Assembly: GCA_030626045.1 (NCBI GenBank)
Contig: DAOUPS010000001.1
Span: 1 to 34,774 of the forward strand
Reading direction: 5' to 3'
Origin: a bacterium
Lineage (GTDB): Bacteria > Patescibacteriota > Minisyncoccia > Moranbacterales > DUUL01
DNA length: 34,774 nucleotides
Every line of letters starts with the position of its first letter. Position 1 is the first letter of the stretch. Shown here one piece after another: positions 8,801 through 16,184 of the stretch. Both the position numbers and the translations under genes were made by a program. The notes under the pieces are model-generated. The model worked only from the letters and a program-made list of their open reading frames with translations, did not search any database and was not told the origin of the DNA.

Positions 8801-8903
8801 TTAGAGCCTGTTTGAGAACCCTCTTCCGTCGCGATCCCGCCCCGGCGGGATAGCTAAAATTTGGAAATTGCAGCAGGATATGGGGTTTTCAAACAGGCTC
8901 TTA
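8801..8903. mobile_element. MITE, 97 bp, with 18-bp terminal inverted repeats and TTA target duplication
   Basis: The element proper spans 8804-8900. Its left end reads GAGCCTGTTTGAGAACCC, and its right end on the opposite strand reads GAGCCTGTTTGAAAACCC, which is 17 of 18 identical. TTA flanks both sides (8801-8803 and 8901-8903). The interior is too short to code and holds a GC-rich palindrome, ATCCCGCC (8834-8841) facing GGCGGGAT (8844-8851). Ends beginning GAG with a TNA-type 3-bp duplication are known for the IS1031 group of the IS5 family, so a non-autonomous element moved by such a transposase is the likely origin (inference). No transposase gene is in the window. It separates gyrB from the upstream membrane-protein gene. 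Confidence 0.8.
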
Positions 8904-8907
8904 ATAA

Positions 8908-9297
8908 TTAACGCGCAAGAAAATACAGTTCAATCATCATCATGGCCCCAATTGCCAATAATCCATCCCACCAAATAAGTATTCTGAAACTTTGCAGTAT
9001 GATTATAAAAATAAGCGCGCCTGAAAGCAAAAAGCCTTGCCGAAAAGAAACTCCTATGTTTATGTGCTGGACATCCTCATCAGCCATTGCTTTTCGCCGT
9101 ATCCAATATAGAATTAACGAAAAAAAACCTGTAAAAAATAGACTTAAGCTGACATAGAAAGCTCCTATGTTAACAATATTCTCTTGGAGCGAATCAGTAT
9201 TGTTATAAGGGCTTAGAAATAATACTATTGAAACAGCCGCCCCAAAGCCCAAAGTAACAAGAAACCACATTCCTAATCGAAATGTTCTTCCTTTCAT
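8908..9297 (-). CDS. Small integral membrane protein of unknown function
   Basis: A 129-residue protein with four predicted membrane segments (about 8-28, 43-66, 84-105 and 108-127) and a short charged loop RRKAMADEDVQH between the second and third. I do not recognise a named family, although similar four-helix proteins are common in Patescibacteria genomes. The gene has a good promoter just upstream (9358-9386). It is likely the first gene of the unit that continues into gyrB, nudix and gap, unless the MITE between it and gyrB disturbs readthrough. No catalytic motif is visible. Real coding is supported by the coherent helix pattern, the promoter and its position in the strand-consistent block. 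Confidence 0.75.
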   Translation of the reverse strand: MKGRTFRLGMWFLVTLGFGAAVSIVLFLSPYNNTDSLQENIVNIGAFYVSLSLFFTGFFSLILYWIRRKAMADEDVQHINIGVSFRQGFLLSGALIFIIILQSFRILIWWDGLLAIGAMMMIELYFLAR

Positions 9298-9357
9298 TCT
9301 TTATTTTTGATATTTTTTACATTTGGCGCACTGAATAATTACACTCAGCACTCCTTT

Positions 9358-9386
9358 ATTGTAGCTTATTCTTGGAATAAACTCAA
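9358..9386 (-). promoter_or_regulatory. Sigma70-type promoter for the 8908-9297 gene and gyrB block
   Basis: On the minus strand the -35 is TTGAGT (9386-9381) and the -10 is TACAAT (9363-9358), with a 17-bp spacer. The predicted transcript starts near 9351, leaving a leader of about 54 nt before the ATG at 9297. Confidence 0.6.
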
Positions 9387-9399
9387 TGCCTTTAAGGTT

Positions 9400-9444
9400 G
9401 AAATTTTGAATTTTGATTGCCAGCCAGAGGCTGGAATTTTTAAT
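9400..9444. repeat. Direct repeat, copy A, flanking the 9550-10002 gene
   Basis: An AT-rich run built on GAAATTTTGAATTTTGATT, followed by the hairpin CCAGCCAGAGGCTGG (6-bp stem, AGA loop) and AATTTTTAAT. Copy B at 10100-10151 is identical except for one extra GAATTTT unit. The pair brackets a single gene of different composition. Confidence 0.85.
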
Positions 9445-9493
9445 GTCTTAATTGGCTTTTCATGTAAAAAGGAAAGTTTAACCAGATAATTAG

Positions 9494-9523
9494 AGAAGCT
9501 CCCATAATAATTCATGAGAGCTT
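9494..9523. terminator. Hairpin downstream of the 9550-10002 gene, possible terminator
   Basis: GAAGCTCCCAT (9494-9504) faces ATGAGAGCTTC (9513-9523), an 11-bp stem with one G-U pair in the minus-strand RNA and an 8-nt loop. It lies about 26 nt past the stop of the minus-strand gene. There is no clear U-run, so termination is plausible but not certain. Confidence 0.5.
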
Positions 9524-9549
9524 CACGTCTGGTAGAAAAAAATCATTTC

Positions 9550-10002
9550 TTAGTCTTTTTCAAACGACGGGATTCCAAGTATCACTTGAACCGTGCCAAA
9601 AGACTGTGGTCTTCCAGCTTCCTTGCGCTTGAGCTCAACGATCTCCCAGCCGCTACGGATTCCAATTTCGCTTGATTCGAGGGAAGTGGCAGAGAGCTTC
9701 TCCCAAATATGTATCCAAAACAAATTTCGGCAAATTTCGGATCTTCTCATAACAACTGCGACCACACTACCATCTGCACTATCACTAAATACTCCTTCGG
9801 CCATCTTCTTTATCGCCTCAGCTTCGAAGCGCTCACTAAGAGTCCAAAGTCTTTTGGCATGGTCATCAGCTGTAGCAACGAGTTTTTCGGATTTTGTGTC
9901 AGAATCTATGTCCCCAATAGGACTAACGAGATCCTCCTCCCGAATCTCCTCTAATAGTATTGGAATTTCTTCAATAAAAGGTACTTCTGTTTTCTTTGGC
10001 AT
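9550..10002 (-). CDS. Hypothetical protein in a repeat-bounded cassette
   Basis: A 150-residue protein that I do not recognise. It is soluble and acidic at the N-terminus (MPKKTEVPFIEEIPILLEEI), with a central helical stretch containing HAKRLWTLSERFEAEAIKKMAEG and a C-terminal part SGWEIVELKRKEAGRPQSF. No membrane segment or signal peptide is visible. The start has a strong Shine-Dalgarno site (AAAGGAGG, 6 nt before the ATG at 10002) and its own promoter (10041-10068), unlike most neighbouring genes. G+C is visibly higher: 34 of 60 bases by my count in 9601-9660. With the direct repeats at 9400 and 10100 and the hairpin at its 3' end, it looks like a self-contained acquired unit. Function unknown. 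Confidence 0.75.
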   Translation of the reverse strand: MPKKTEVPFIEEIPILLEEIREEDLVSPIGDIDSDTKSEKLVATADDHAKRLWTLSERFEAEAIKKMAEGVFSDSADGSVVAVVMRRSEICRNLFWIHIWEKLSATSLESSEIGIRSGWEIVELKRKEAGRPQSFGTVQVILGIPSFEKD

Positions 10003-10040
10003 TTCTCGATCCTCCTTTCATTTTTCCAGCCAGACGTTTC

Positions 10041-10068
10041 ACTCTACCACTCAAGAAAAAAAAGTCAA
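10041..10068 (-). promoter_or_regulatory. Promoter and strong ribosome binding site of the 9550-10002 gene
   Basis: On the minus strand the -35 is TTGACT (10068-10063) and the -10 is TAGAGT (10046-10041), with a 16-bp spacer that includes a T-run. The leader of about 30 nt ends in AAAGGAGGATCGAGAA before the ATG, which fixes the start. Confidence 0.6.
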
Positions 10069-10099
10069 CAGCAAACCCTCTGCCTCTAAAGCTGAGGCT

Positions 10100-10151
10100 G
10101 AAATTTTGAATTTTGAATTTTGATTGCCAGCCAGAGGCTGGAATTTTTAAT
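10100..10151. repeat. Direct repeat, copy B, flanking the 9550-10002 gene
   Basis: Same sequence as copy A (9400-9444) with one additional 7-base GAATTTT unit, ending in the same CCAGCCAGAGGCTGG hairpin and AATTTTTAAT. A separate short hairpin, GCCTC facing GAGGC, sits immediately before it (10082-10098). Confidence 0.85.
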
Positions 10152-10248
10152 TAAAATTTGAAAATTTGTTCATTCATTTTAAATTTCAAATTGTAAATTT
10201 CAAATTACTCCCTAATATTTGATACCAGATACTTGATACTAGAATCCC
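10152..10248. repeat. AT-rich palindromic tract and heptad GATACNN repeats
   Basis: The first part is a run of AAATTTGAA and TTCAAATTT words that can fold on each other. It is followed by three 7-base units, GATACCA (10221), GATACTT (10228) and GATACTA (10235), and a degenerate GAATCCC (10242) that touches the stop of the 10249 gene. I see no gene here. Confidence 0.6.
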
Positions 10249-11193
10249 TTAGTCATTCCTAATGATCTCTTTAACCGAGTACGGAGTTTCTTTCTTAGTC
10301 TGATAGTATGTTTTAACCGATATGTCAACGAGTAGTCCGGAAATAAAAAACTGAATTCCAAGAATTATGAAAAAGATGCCCATAAGAGGCCAGATTCGAT
10401 TGCCAATCGGCAAGCTGTAAAAAACTCTATCAATAAACATCCAAATAAGGAGACCAAACCCAATAAAATTTAAAACTATTCCGACCCCTCCAAACAGATG
10501 AAGAGGCCTATTAGCATATTTCTTCCAAAACCACACCGAAATCAGATCAAGAAGCCCTTTAAGAAGCCGCTTATAATTATACTTGGTAACCCCTGAAACA
10601 CGAGATCGATGATTGACTGTGATTTCAGTGATCTTAAAGCCCTGAATTTTGAGCAACGCCGGAATAAATCTGTGTATTTCTCCATACAGATCAACTCCTT
10701 CAAAACATTCAGCGCGATACGCTTTCAGAGTGCATCCGCTATCATGAATTGCGTCATTAATAAGCAATTTTCTCAATTGATCCGCTCCGCGGGACAAGAT
10801 CATTTTACTTAACGAGTCTTTCCTGTTCTTTCTCCACCCGGAAACAACATCGTAACCATCGTCCAGCTTTCGTAACAATCTTGGTATGTCAGCCGGATCA
10901 TTCTGCAGATCGCCATCCATCGTTATGATAACTTCTCCCTTCGCTGCCTTGATCCCGGCATCCATTGCCGCCGTCTGCTTGAAATTTTTCCTAAACACAA
11001 TTACTTTTACCGGAGATAATGACCTAAGTTTTTCAAGTGTTTTATCAGTACTGCCATCATCAACAAAAATAATCTCTGCTTCAAGATCGTGCATGCTTAT
11101 AACATCTACTGTTTCCTGGTGCAGCTTTTCAACATTTCCCTCCTCGTTGAATACCGGAATGACAATTGAAATAAATTGTTTAGACGCCTCCAT
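10249..11193 (-). CDS. Membrane glycosyltransferase family 2, polyprenyl-phosphate sugar transferase type
   Basis: A 314-residue GT-A fold enzyme with two C-terminal membrane helices, as in DPM1/ArnC/GtrB-type transferases that load a sugar onto a polyprenyl phosphate. Visible are SIVIPVFNEEGNVEKL at the N-terminus, FVDDGSTDKTLE, the catalytic region TMDGDLQNDP (DGDLQ holds the DXD-like metal site), SGWRKNRKD, DSGCTLKAYR, and HRSRVSGVTKYN before the membrane segments (about 235-257 and 270-292). It follows mraY by 27 nt, with one short palindrome between them. The carrier lipid is probably shared with MraY (inference). Sugar and acceptor cannot be told. It could alternatively be a general family 2 enzyme of cell-surface glycan synthesis. 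Confidence 0.88.
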   Translation of the reverse strand: MEASKQFISIVIPVFNEEGNVEKLHQETVDVISMHDLEAEIIFVDDGSTDKTLEKLRSLSPVKVIVFRKNFKQTAAMDAGIKAAKGEVIITMDGDLQNDPADIPRLLRKLDDGYDVVSGWRKNRKDSLSKMILSRGADQLRKLLINDAIHDSGCTLKAYRAECFEGVDLYGEIHRFIPALLKIQGFKITEITVNHRSRVSGVTKYNYKRLLKGLLDLISVWFWKKYANRPLHLFGGVGIVLNFIGFGLLIWMFIDRVFYSLPIGNRIWPLMGIFFIILGIQFFISGLLVDISVKTYYQTKKETPYSVKEIIRND

Positions 11194-11208
11194 AATATTG
11201 AATTAAAT

Positions 11209-11220
11209 GGGAACAGTCCC
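11209..11220. repeat. Short palindrome of the GGGAYTGTTYCC family, after mraY
   Basis: Top strand GGGAACAGTCCC, directly abutting the TTA that is the mraY stop (11221-11223). On the coding strand it reads TAA then GGGACTGTTCCC, and the next gene starts 15 bases later. Confidence 0.75.
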
Positions 11221-12318
11221 TTAACCTCCTCCAATTATCCCGGCCAAAAGGCCGCCCGCTCCGATGACAATATTTATTATCCAAAATCGAACTGTTACTT
11301 TTGTTTCCGGCCAACCTTTAGCTTCGAAATGATGGTGTATTGGAGCCGCTAAAAATACCTTTTTCCCAAAAAACTTTTTAGCAGGAATTTGGATAATCAC
11401 CGAAAGCGATTCCAATACATATATACTTACCAAAAAAGGCAAGATAACAACGGAATTTGTCAGCAAAGCGACAACTCCAAGCGTTGCTCCCAGCGATACT
11501 GCGCCGGTATCACCCATAAAAAACCGAGCCGGATAGAAATTAAACCAGAGAAAAGCCAAAAGCGCCCCGGCAACTACTCCGCAAAAGGCGGCGAGATCCA
11601 TGCGTTCCTGAAAATATGAAATGATTGCGAAAGAAACAAACGCTTGTATTAATATTCCCGTATTTAGTCCGTCCAATCCATCTGTTTCATTGGATGAAAT
11701 TGCTGTTGCAACAATAACAAAAATAGCTAACGGGATATACCAAAAACCTATCTCAAAATTCCCGACTGCCGGAATATGTATTGTTTCCCATCCTAATTTT
11801 GAAAAAAACCACCAAGCTACGATTAATGCTATTAGAAACAACCAAATGAGCCGCCAGGCGAAGCGCATGCCTCCTCCCTTATTTTTTCCGATGCTCCAGA
11901 CACTCATTATATCATCAAAAAGACCCAGCACGGCAGTGGCCGCCAGAGCAAAAAGGGGAAGCCATGTTTGGCTTCTGCTGACAAAATCAAGCCGCCCAAT
12001 CCATACGCACTCAAGCCTTTGAGAAAAATAAGGAGCCATAACACTCATGATACCGGCCAGGATCAGCACAGAACCCCAGATAAGAATGCCGCCCATTGTT
12101 GGCGTTCCGTTTTTATATGCGTGAAGCTTGCTTACAAAAGACAGTTTTTCACCGGAAACCGATGTTTTCTTTATTTTTATGCCCATTCTGTACTTATAAA
12201 GATAATGGGCCAGTAAAGGAGTCAACACCATTGCCAAACCAAAAGAGAACATAGTCAACAGCACCACTTTCGCAATCGCTAAAACCTCAGGAATTGTTTG
12301 TATTTGGGCAATATGCAT
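11221..12318 (-). CDS. mraY: Phospho-N-acetylmuramoyl-pentapeptide-transferase
   Basis: MraY transfers phospho-MurNAc-pentapeptide to undecaprenyl phosphate, making lipid I at the inner membrane face. The 365 residues form about ten membrane helices. Family motifs are GTPTMGGILI (71-80), GLFDDIMSV with Asp135/Asp136, NETDGLDGL (210-218), FMGDTGAVSLG (267-277) and APIHHHFEAKGW (325-336). The segment after the DD motif, IGKNKGGGMRF, is a little unlike the usual form but keeps the Lys-Asn. Length is normal. It follows the D,D-carboxypeptidase by 10 nt in the same direction, so the two are probably cotranscribed. Confidence 0.95.
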   Translation of the reverse strand: MHIAQIQTIPEVLAIAKVVLLTMFSFGLAMVLTPLLAHYLYKYRMGIKIKKTSVSGEKLSFVSKLHAYKNGTPTMGGILIWGSVLILAGIMSVMAPYFSQRLECVWIGRLDFVSRSQTWLPLFALAATAVLGLFDDIMSVWSIGKNKGGGMRFAWRLIWLFLIALIVAWWFFSKLGWETIHIPAVGNFEIGFWYIPLAIFVIVATAISSNETDGLDGLNTGILIQAFVSFAIISYFQERMDLAAFCGVVAGALLAFLWFNFYPARFFMGDTGAVSLGATLGVVALLTNSVVILPFLVSIYVLESLSVIIQIPAKKFFGKKVFLAAPIHHHFEAKGWPETKVTVRFWIINIVIGAGGLLAGIIGGG

Positions 12319-12328
12319 AAAAATTTGA

Positions 12329-13417
12329 TTACCGCGGCCATGTATACACTGAGAAAACCCAGCTAAATAAATTTTTCATGTCATCCCAGCGATAATTATC
12401 ATCAAGTAGAACAGCGATAACCTTGCGATTCTTATCATCAGGATGATGAGCCACTGACATGAGAGATCTTCCAGCCTCATAAGTAAATCCTGTTTTCCCT
12501 CCTAAACAATTCGGGAGTTGCTCAAGGAGAATATCAGTATTGAATACATGATGGGTATAAAGTCCATCTTGAGAGTAAAAATCTTTTTCTTTCATTTTCA
12601 TCGCGTTCCAAATCTCATCGTATCGCAGTGAATATGCCGCTACACGAGCAATATCATATGCTGTTGAATAACAAGCGCCCGGATCGTTTTCGTCATCCAG
12701 TCCTGAAGGATTACAAAAATGAGTATCCTTCAATCCAAGTTCATTGGCTTTGTCATTCATCATGTCCGCGAACTTATCCTGGCTTCCGGCAATATGATTG
12801 CCAATCATAACCGCTGCGTCATTGGCGCTATTCATAAGCATTGCCTCAAAAAGATGTTTGGCTAATATCTTTTCTCCAACCTGTAACCGCGTTGATACGC
12901 AATAACCGCTTCTGGGACATCCCACTTTTGTTCCATCCACTAAAATACTTTCCTGGTCCATTGTAATGATTTCGCTTTCAAGGTCATCGATCTTTTCAAC
13001 GGCCAGAATGGCAGTCATAATCTTTGTTAAAGAGGCAATTGCTGCCTTACGTTTGCCGTCCTGATAATGAAGAATTGTTCCGGAGTCCGCATCAATCGCA
13101 ATAGCGCTTCTGGCGCGTACATACATATCCCCAAACGAGTTTTCTTTTTTTACCGGTGCATCGGGCTTGACCTCATAGAGTTCTCCTGATATTGAATTCC
13201 CTACGGTTGTGGCTTGTTTTGTGCCTTCTTTTGTTTGTGTTTCCATATTTACCATTGCTTTTTTTCCCTCAGACACACTTTCAACACGAATGCTATTATC
13301 CTCATTTTCCGTGAAATCTTTAGCACTGATAAAATTCGGCAACAGATAATACCAGGCGGTGATTGAACAGACGATAGAAAAAATACTTAGACAATTTACC
13401 CAATTATAGTTTTTCAT
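12329..13417 (-). CDS. D-alanyl-D-alanine carboxypeptidase (peptidase S11, PBP5-like)
   Basis: A penicillin-binding carboxypeptidase that trims the terminal D-Ala from pentapeptide stems outside the membrane. The 362 residues start with one N-terminal membrane segment (about 9-27) and a linker of roughly 70 residues rich in charged and polar residues. The S11 domain follows: SLTK (Ser129, Lys132), SAN in MNSANDAAV (197-199) and KTG (308-310). It ends shortly after the domain, without the C-terminal amphipathic helix known for E. coli PBP5, so the N-terminal segment is probably the membrane anchor. Its start overlaps the scpB stop by 14 nt, suggesting coupling. Confidence 0.92.
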   Translation of the reverse strand: MKNYNWVNCLSIFSIVCSITAWYYLLPNFISAKDFTENEDNSIRVESVSEGKKAMVNMETQTKEGTKQATTVGNSISGELYEVKPDAPVKKENSFGDMYVRARSAIAIDADSGTILHYQDGKRKAAIASLTKIMTAILAVEKIDDLESEIITMDQESILVDGTKVGCPRSGYCVSTRLQVGEKILAKHLFEAMLMNSANDAAVMIGNHIAGSQDKFADMMNDKANELGLKDTHFCNPSGLDDENDPGACYSTAYDIARVAAYSLRYDEIWNAMKMKEKDFYSQDGLYTHHVFNTDILLEQLPNCLGGKTGFTYEAGRSLMSVAHHPDDKNRKVIAVLLDDNYRWDDMKNLFSWVFSVYTWPR

Positions 13418-13994
13418 TTTCCGTGTTTTCGTGATTTTTTAGCATTTGGTTCGTCTCAGATCGAGAAACTTGCGGAATGGCATGCGAATGGAGAATATCA
13501 TAATCCGGCAACTCCCGCACAGATTTAAGCCCCGAATTTTTTAAAAAGTCATAGCTCACCTCATATAAATACGCCCTGTTATCAGTGGGGTTCTCCCCAC
13601 GATCAATTATTCCGCGAATAGCCAAATTCCTTAATGTAAAACTGCAATTCACTCCTCTGATATGTTCTATCTGCATTCTGGTTACCGGACCTCTGTACGC
13701 AATAACTGACAATACCTCAAGCGCCGCTTGCGACAATGGTTCATAAAGCTTTTTATTTAGAAACTTAGCAACGGTTTCTCCGTATTGAGGCGCTGACACT
13801 AGCTGAATTGTATGGCCTTTTCTAAAAATTTGCAACCCTCTCTTTTGGCTTTGAAAATTGGCTTCTAATTTTGAAATTTCTTCTTCAATACTTTTCTTTG
13901 TAGTTTTCAGAAAAGAGGCTAATTTGTGGATCTCTACCGGCTCTCCGGCGGCAAATAAGATCGCTTCTATTTGAGATTGGATATTATTTTCCAT
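13404..13994 (-). CDS. scpB: Segregation and condensation protein B
   Basis: ScpB is a paired winged-helix protein that dimerises and binds ScpA in the bacterial condensin complex. The 196 residues show the N-terminal winged helix (QIEAILFAAGEPVEIHKLASFL), then LQLVSAPQYG-like and the family's LSQAALEVLSVIAYRGPVTRMQIEHIRGV, and LAIRGIIDRGENPTDNRAYLYEVSYDFLKNSGL. Length is typical. It overlaps both neighbours: the upstream glycosyltransferase by 11 nt and the downstream carboxypeptidase by 14 nt. scpA is one gene upstream rather than adjacent, with a glycosyltransferase between them. Confidence 0.93.
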   Translation of the reverse strand: MENNIQSQIEAILFAAGEPVEIHKLASFLKTTKKSIEEEISKLEANFQSQKRGLQIFRKGHTIQLVSAPQYGETVAKFLNKKLYEPLSQAALEVLSVIAYRGPVTRMQIEHIRGVNCSFTLRNLAIRGIIDRGENPTDNRAYLYEVSYDFLKNSGLKSVRELPDYDILHSHAIPQVSRSETNQMLKNHENTENEKL

Positions 13995-14772
13995 ATCTTA
14001 TAAATTTATGTAAAAAATTATATATCATAAGAAAAATCCGATTTATCTTGTGTTTCTTAAAATAGTAACGTGAAGAATCATCTTCAAGCTTATCCTTATT
14101 CGCGACAACACTGCCATAATGTAAGACTTCAATACTTGGATCATAAATAATTTCAGCTTTCATGTCTCTTAGTCTCCAACAAAGATCTTCTTCTTCTCTA
14201 TATAGAAAAAAATTCTCGTCGAACCCGTTTGCTCTGCAAAAAGCTTTTCTATTGATCATAAACACGGCACCGGAAACCCACGCGACTTGAGAAATTCTGT
14301 CAACATTTTTCCAGATGCTTCCACCAGCTTTTAAAGCTAGTTTAGGTATTAACCCGCGCAATTCTCCATGATCATAAATTTGTGGTTTTTTCTCTTGAGT
14401 GATTAACTTTGGACCAACGACAACAGCACTATCATTTTTCTTTAGGATGTTAAATAGCCTTGAAATGGTCTTTTCTTGAATAAATCTTAAATCCGGATTT
14501 AAGATCAGGATGATTTTTGATTCAGATTTTTTGGAAAGCAGGTTATGACCGCCCCCAAACCCCAAATTTTTATCAGATTTAAAAAATTTTACATAGCTTT
14601 CCTGATATTCTTTCTCCAAGTCCGACAAATTATCCTTAGAATTATTATCCAACACAACAATTTCATAGGATATATCGCTATCCTTGAGATCTTTAATGGC
14701 ATCGTTGATGCACAAATCCAAATAACTTTTTGTGTTATAGTTTACAATTTGTATCGAGATATCGTATCTCAT
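13984..14772 (-). CDS. Glycosyltransferase family 2, rhamnosyltransferase-like
   Basis: A 262-residue soluble GT-A glycosyltransferase resembling the COG1216 group. ISIQIVNYNTKSYLDLC at the start, VVLDNNSKDN, NLGFGGGHNLL, ILNPDLRF (the DXD-like site), VAWVSGAVFMINRKAF and FDENFFLYREEEDLCWRLR are all typical. It would act on cell-surface polysaccharide or protein glycan at the cytoplasmic face; donor and acceptor are unknown. No membrane helix is clear, although the C-terminus (RIFLMIYNFLHKFIRYGK) is hydrophobic and basic and may bind the membrane. It sits between scpA and scpB, overlapping scpB by 11 nt, which is an odd place for it. Confidence 0.87.
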   Translation of the reverse strand: MRYDISIQIVNYNTKSYLDLCINDAIKDLKDSDISYEIVVLDNNSKDNLSDLEKEYQESYVKFFKSDKNLGFGGGHNLLSKKSESKIILILNPDLRFIQEKTISRLFNILKKNDSAVVVGPKLITQEKKPQIYDHGELRGLIPKLALKAGGSIWKNVDRISQVAWVSGAVFMINRKAFCRANGFDENFFLYREEEDLCWRLRDMKAEIIYDPSIEVLHYGSVVANKDKLEDDSSRYYFKKHKINRIFLMIYNFLHKFIRYGK

Positions 14773-14781
14773 TCCTGTTTT

Positions 14782-15489
14782 TTATTTCCTTCTCTCAATT
14801 ATTATCTCCCCAAGCAATTTTTCTTGCTTAACACTTATGATCTGCTGTTTCATCATCTCTAACATTGCCAAAAAAGTGACTATGACTTCGATTTTATCTG
14901 ATGCATGAGAAATGGTTTCCTGAAAAGCGACTTTCATTCTTTTTTCTATCGACTGGCCAAGCTGCATAATTTTTTCTTCAATACTAACAACATCTTCCAT
15001 GACATGATGAATAACTTTTTCTTTAGAGGGCACATTCTGTAAAATGTTTGCAAACAGCAAGTGTAATTCTTTTGATGTGATTTTTTGTGAAATAAACGGC
15101 ATATTTTTAAATTGCTCTTCTTTTTTAGAAAATGCCATTTTATTATTTTTTAACAAACCATTGATGTTAGCGGCAGCCTTTTTAAACCGCTGATACTCTT
15201 TTAATCGCTCTTCAAGATCCCTTATATCTTCCTCTTCTTCCTTCGTAAACTCAAATAATGGCAGGAGAGCCCTTGATTTTAATAAAACAAGCTGGGAAGC
15301 AACTGTTAAAAATTCGCTCAAATTTGATAAATTAACGAATTTCTGCGACTCAATAAAAGTGAGATAGCTGTCAGCAACTTCAACAAGTGAAAGCTGTGTT
15401 ATATCAAGCTTTTGTTTTTCAATAAGTTCAAGTAAAAGACAAAGAGGTCCCTCAAAGTGTTGATTTTTTACCGTAAAGTCATTTGGCAC
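14782..15489 (-). CDS. scpA: Segregation and condensation protein A (kleisin)
   Basis: ScpA is the kleisin that links the two SMC heads and binds ScpB. The 235 residues include HFEGPLCLLLELIEKQKLDITQLSLVEVADSYL at the N-terminus, LSEFLTVASQLVLLKSRALLP, a charged helical middle (EEEEDIRDLEERLKEYQRF), and a C-terminal winged helix (VEVIVTFLAMLEMMKQQ-like). Length is normal for ScpA. The start is GTG at 15489-15487. I see no strong Shine-Dalgarno site. The matching SMC is at 30916-33228 and is unusually short. The scpA-scpB pair is split by a glycosyltransferase gene. Confidence 0.93.
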   Translation of the reverse strand: MPNDFTVKNQHFEGPLCLLLELIEKQKLDITQLSLVEVADSYLTFIESQKFVNLSNLSEFLTVASQLVLLKSRALLPLFEFTKEEEEDIRDLEERLKEYQRFKKAAANINGLLKNNKMAFSKKEEQFKNMPFISQKITSKELHLLFANILQNVPSKEKVIHHVMEDVVSIEEKIMQLGQSIEKRMKVAFQETISHASDKIEVIVTFLAMLEMMKQQIISVKQEKLLGEIIIERRK

Positions 15490-15534
15490 TGCTTACTTTT
15501 CTTAAAAATAAATTATAGAAGCGACCCCATCGTC

Positions 15535-16098
15535 TTATTTTTTCTCTGTTTTCGTTTTTGTAAAGCTGCCCTTGATCAAATCCGTTTCAAGTTTTTCATA
15601 CCATTTCGGCATCATTTTTATCGACAGTTCATATTCGCCAGATCCAAGATAAAGATATTTTTGTTTCAGCAACAGCCTGTCAACAAATATCAAAAGTTTT
15701 ATAAGTTTCGAGAAAGGAGGCACGGCCCCGATTTTTCCCCGTATGTTCTTTCTCATCCAAGTTTCTTTGGCCAGTTCGACTTTTTTATAAGCTTTCATTT
15801 TTTTCGCTGCCTTTGAATCACTTTCTTTAACTCTCTTTCTTTCCTTTTTGATCCGATCATTAAGAACTTTTTTGAATTTCACTTTATCCAGATCTTTATT
15901 TGAAGAAAGGAGCGCCAAAATATAGTCTTTGTCAGCTTTTAGAACAAGCGCTTTTACTATTTCAGCCGGCTTAACCTTCGTTTTAGCTGTTGTAGCCGCC
16001 TTATCATGAGCAGTATACGTTGTTTTGTGCTCAACAACTTCATACTTTACTTTCGCTTCATCCAGAATTCTCTCCAGTTTTTTTGATACTTTCGACAT
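15535..16098 (-). CDS. YbaK/ProX-type aminoacyl-tRNA deacylase-like protein
   Basis: A 187-residue protein of the YbaK/prolyl-tRNA synthetase editing-domain superfamily, whose members hydrolyse mischarged aminoacyl-tRNA. Visible are an N-terminal KKLERILDEAKVKYEVVEHKTTYTAHDKA, the conserved lysine stretch EIVKALVLKADKDYILALLSS, a very basic stretch (KKERKRVKESDSKAAKKMKAYKK), then GKIGAVPPFSKL and a C-terminal LGSGEYELSIKMMPKWYEKL. The GAVPPF motif and the VLK lysine are family hallmarks. The basic insert is longer than in typical YbaK. Which tRNA it edits is unknown. Confidence 0.82.
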   Translation of the reverse strand: MSKVSKKLERILDEAKVKYEVVEHKTTYTAHDKAATTAKTKVKPAEIVKALVLKADKDYILALLSSNKDLDKVKFKKVLNDRIKKERKRVKESDSKAAKKMKAYKKVELAKETWMRKNIRGKIGAVPPFSKLIKLLIFVDRLLLKQKYLYLGSGEYELSIKMMPKWYEKLETDLIKGSFTKTKTEKK

Positions 16099-16184
16099 GT
16101 TTTTAATGTTATTGGTAATAACCTATTAATAAAATCATCTATTCAGAGAGACATTATGTCATACACACCATTACTTATTTATTT

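Noticed and set aside
9400..10151. CRISPR array, because of the repeated hairpin-containing unit
   Set aside because: There are only two copies, about 700 bp apart with a gene between, and no cas genes.
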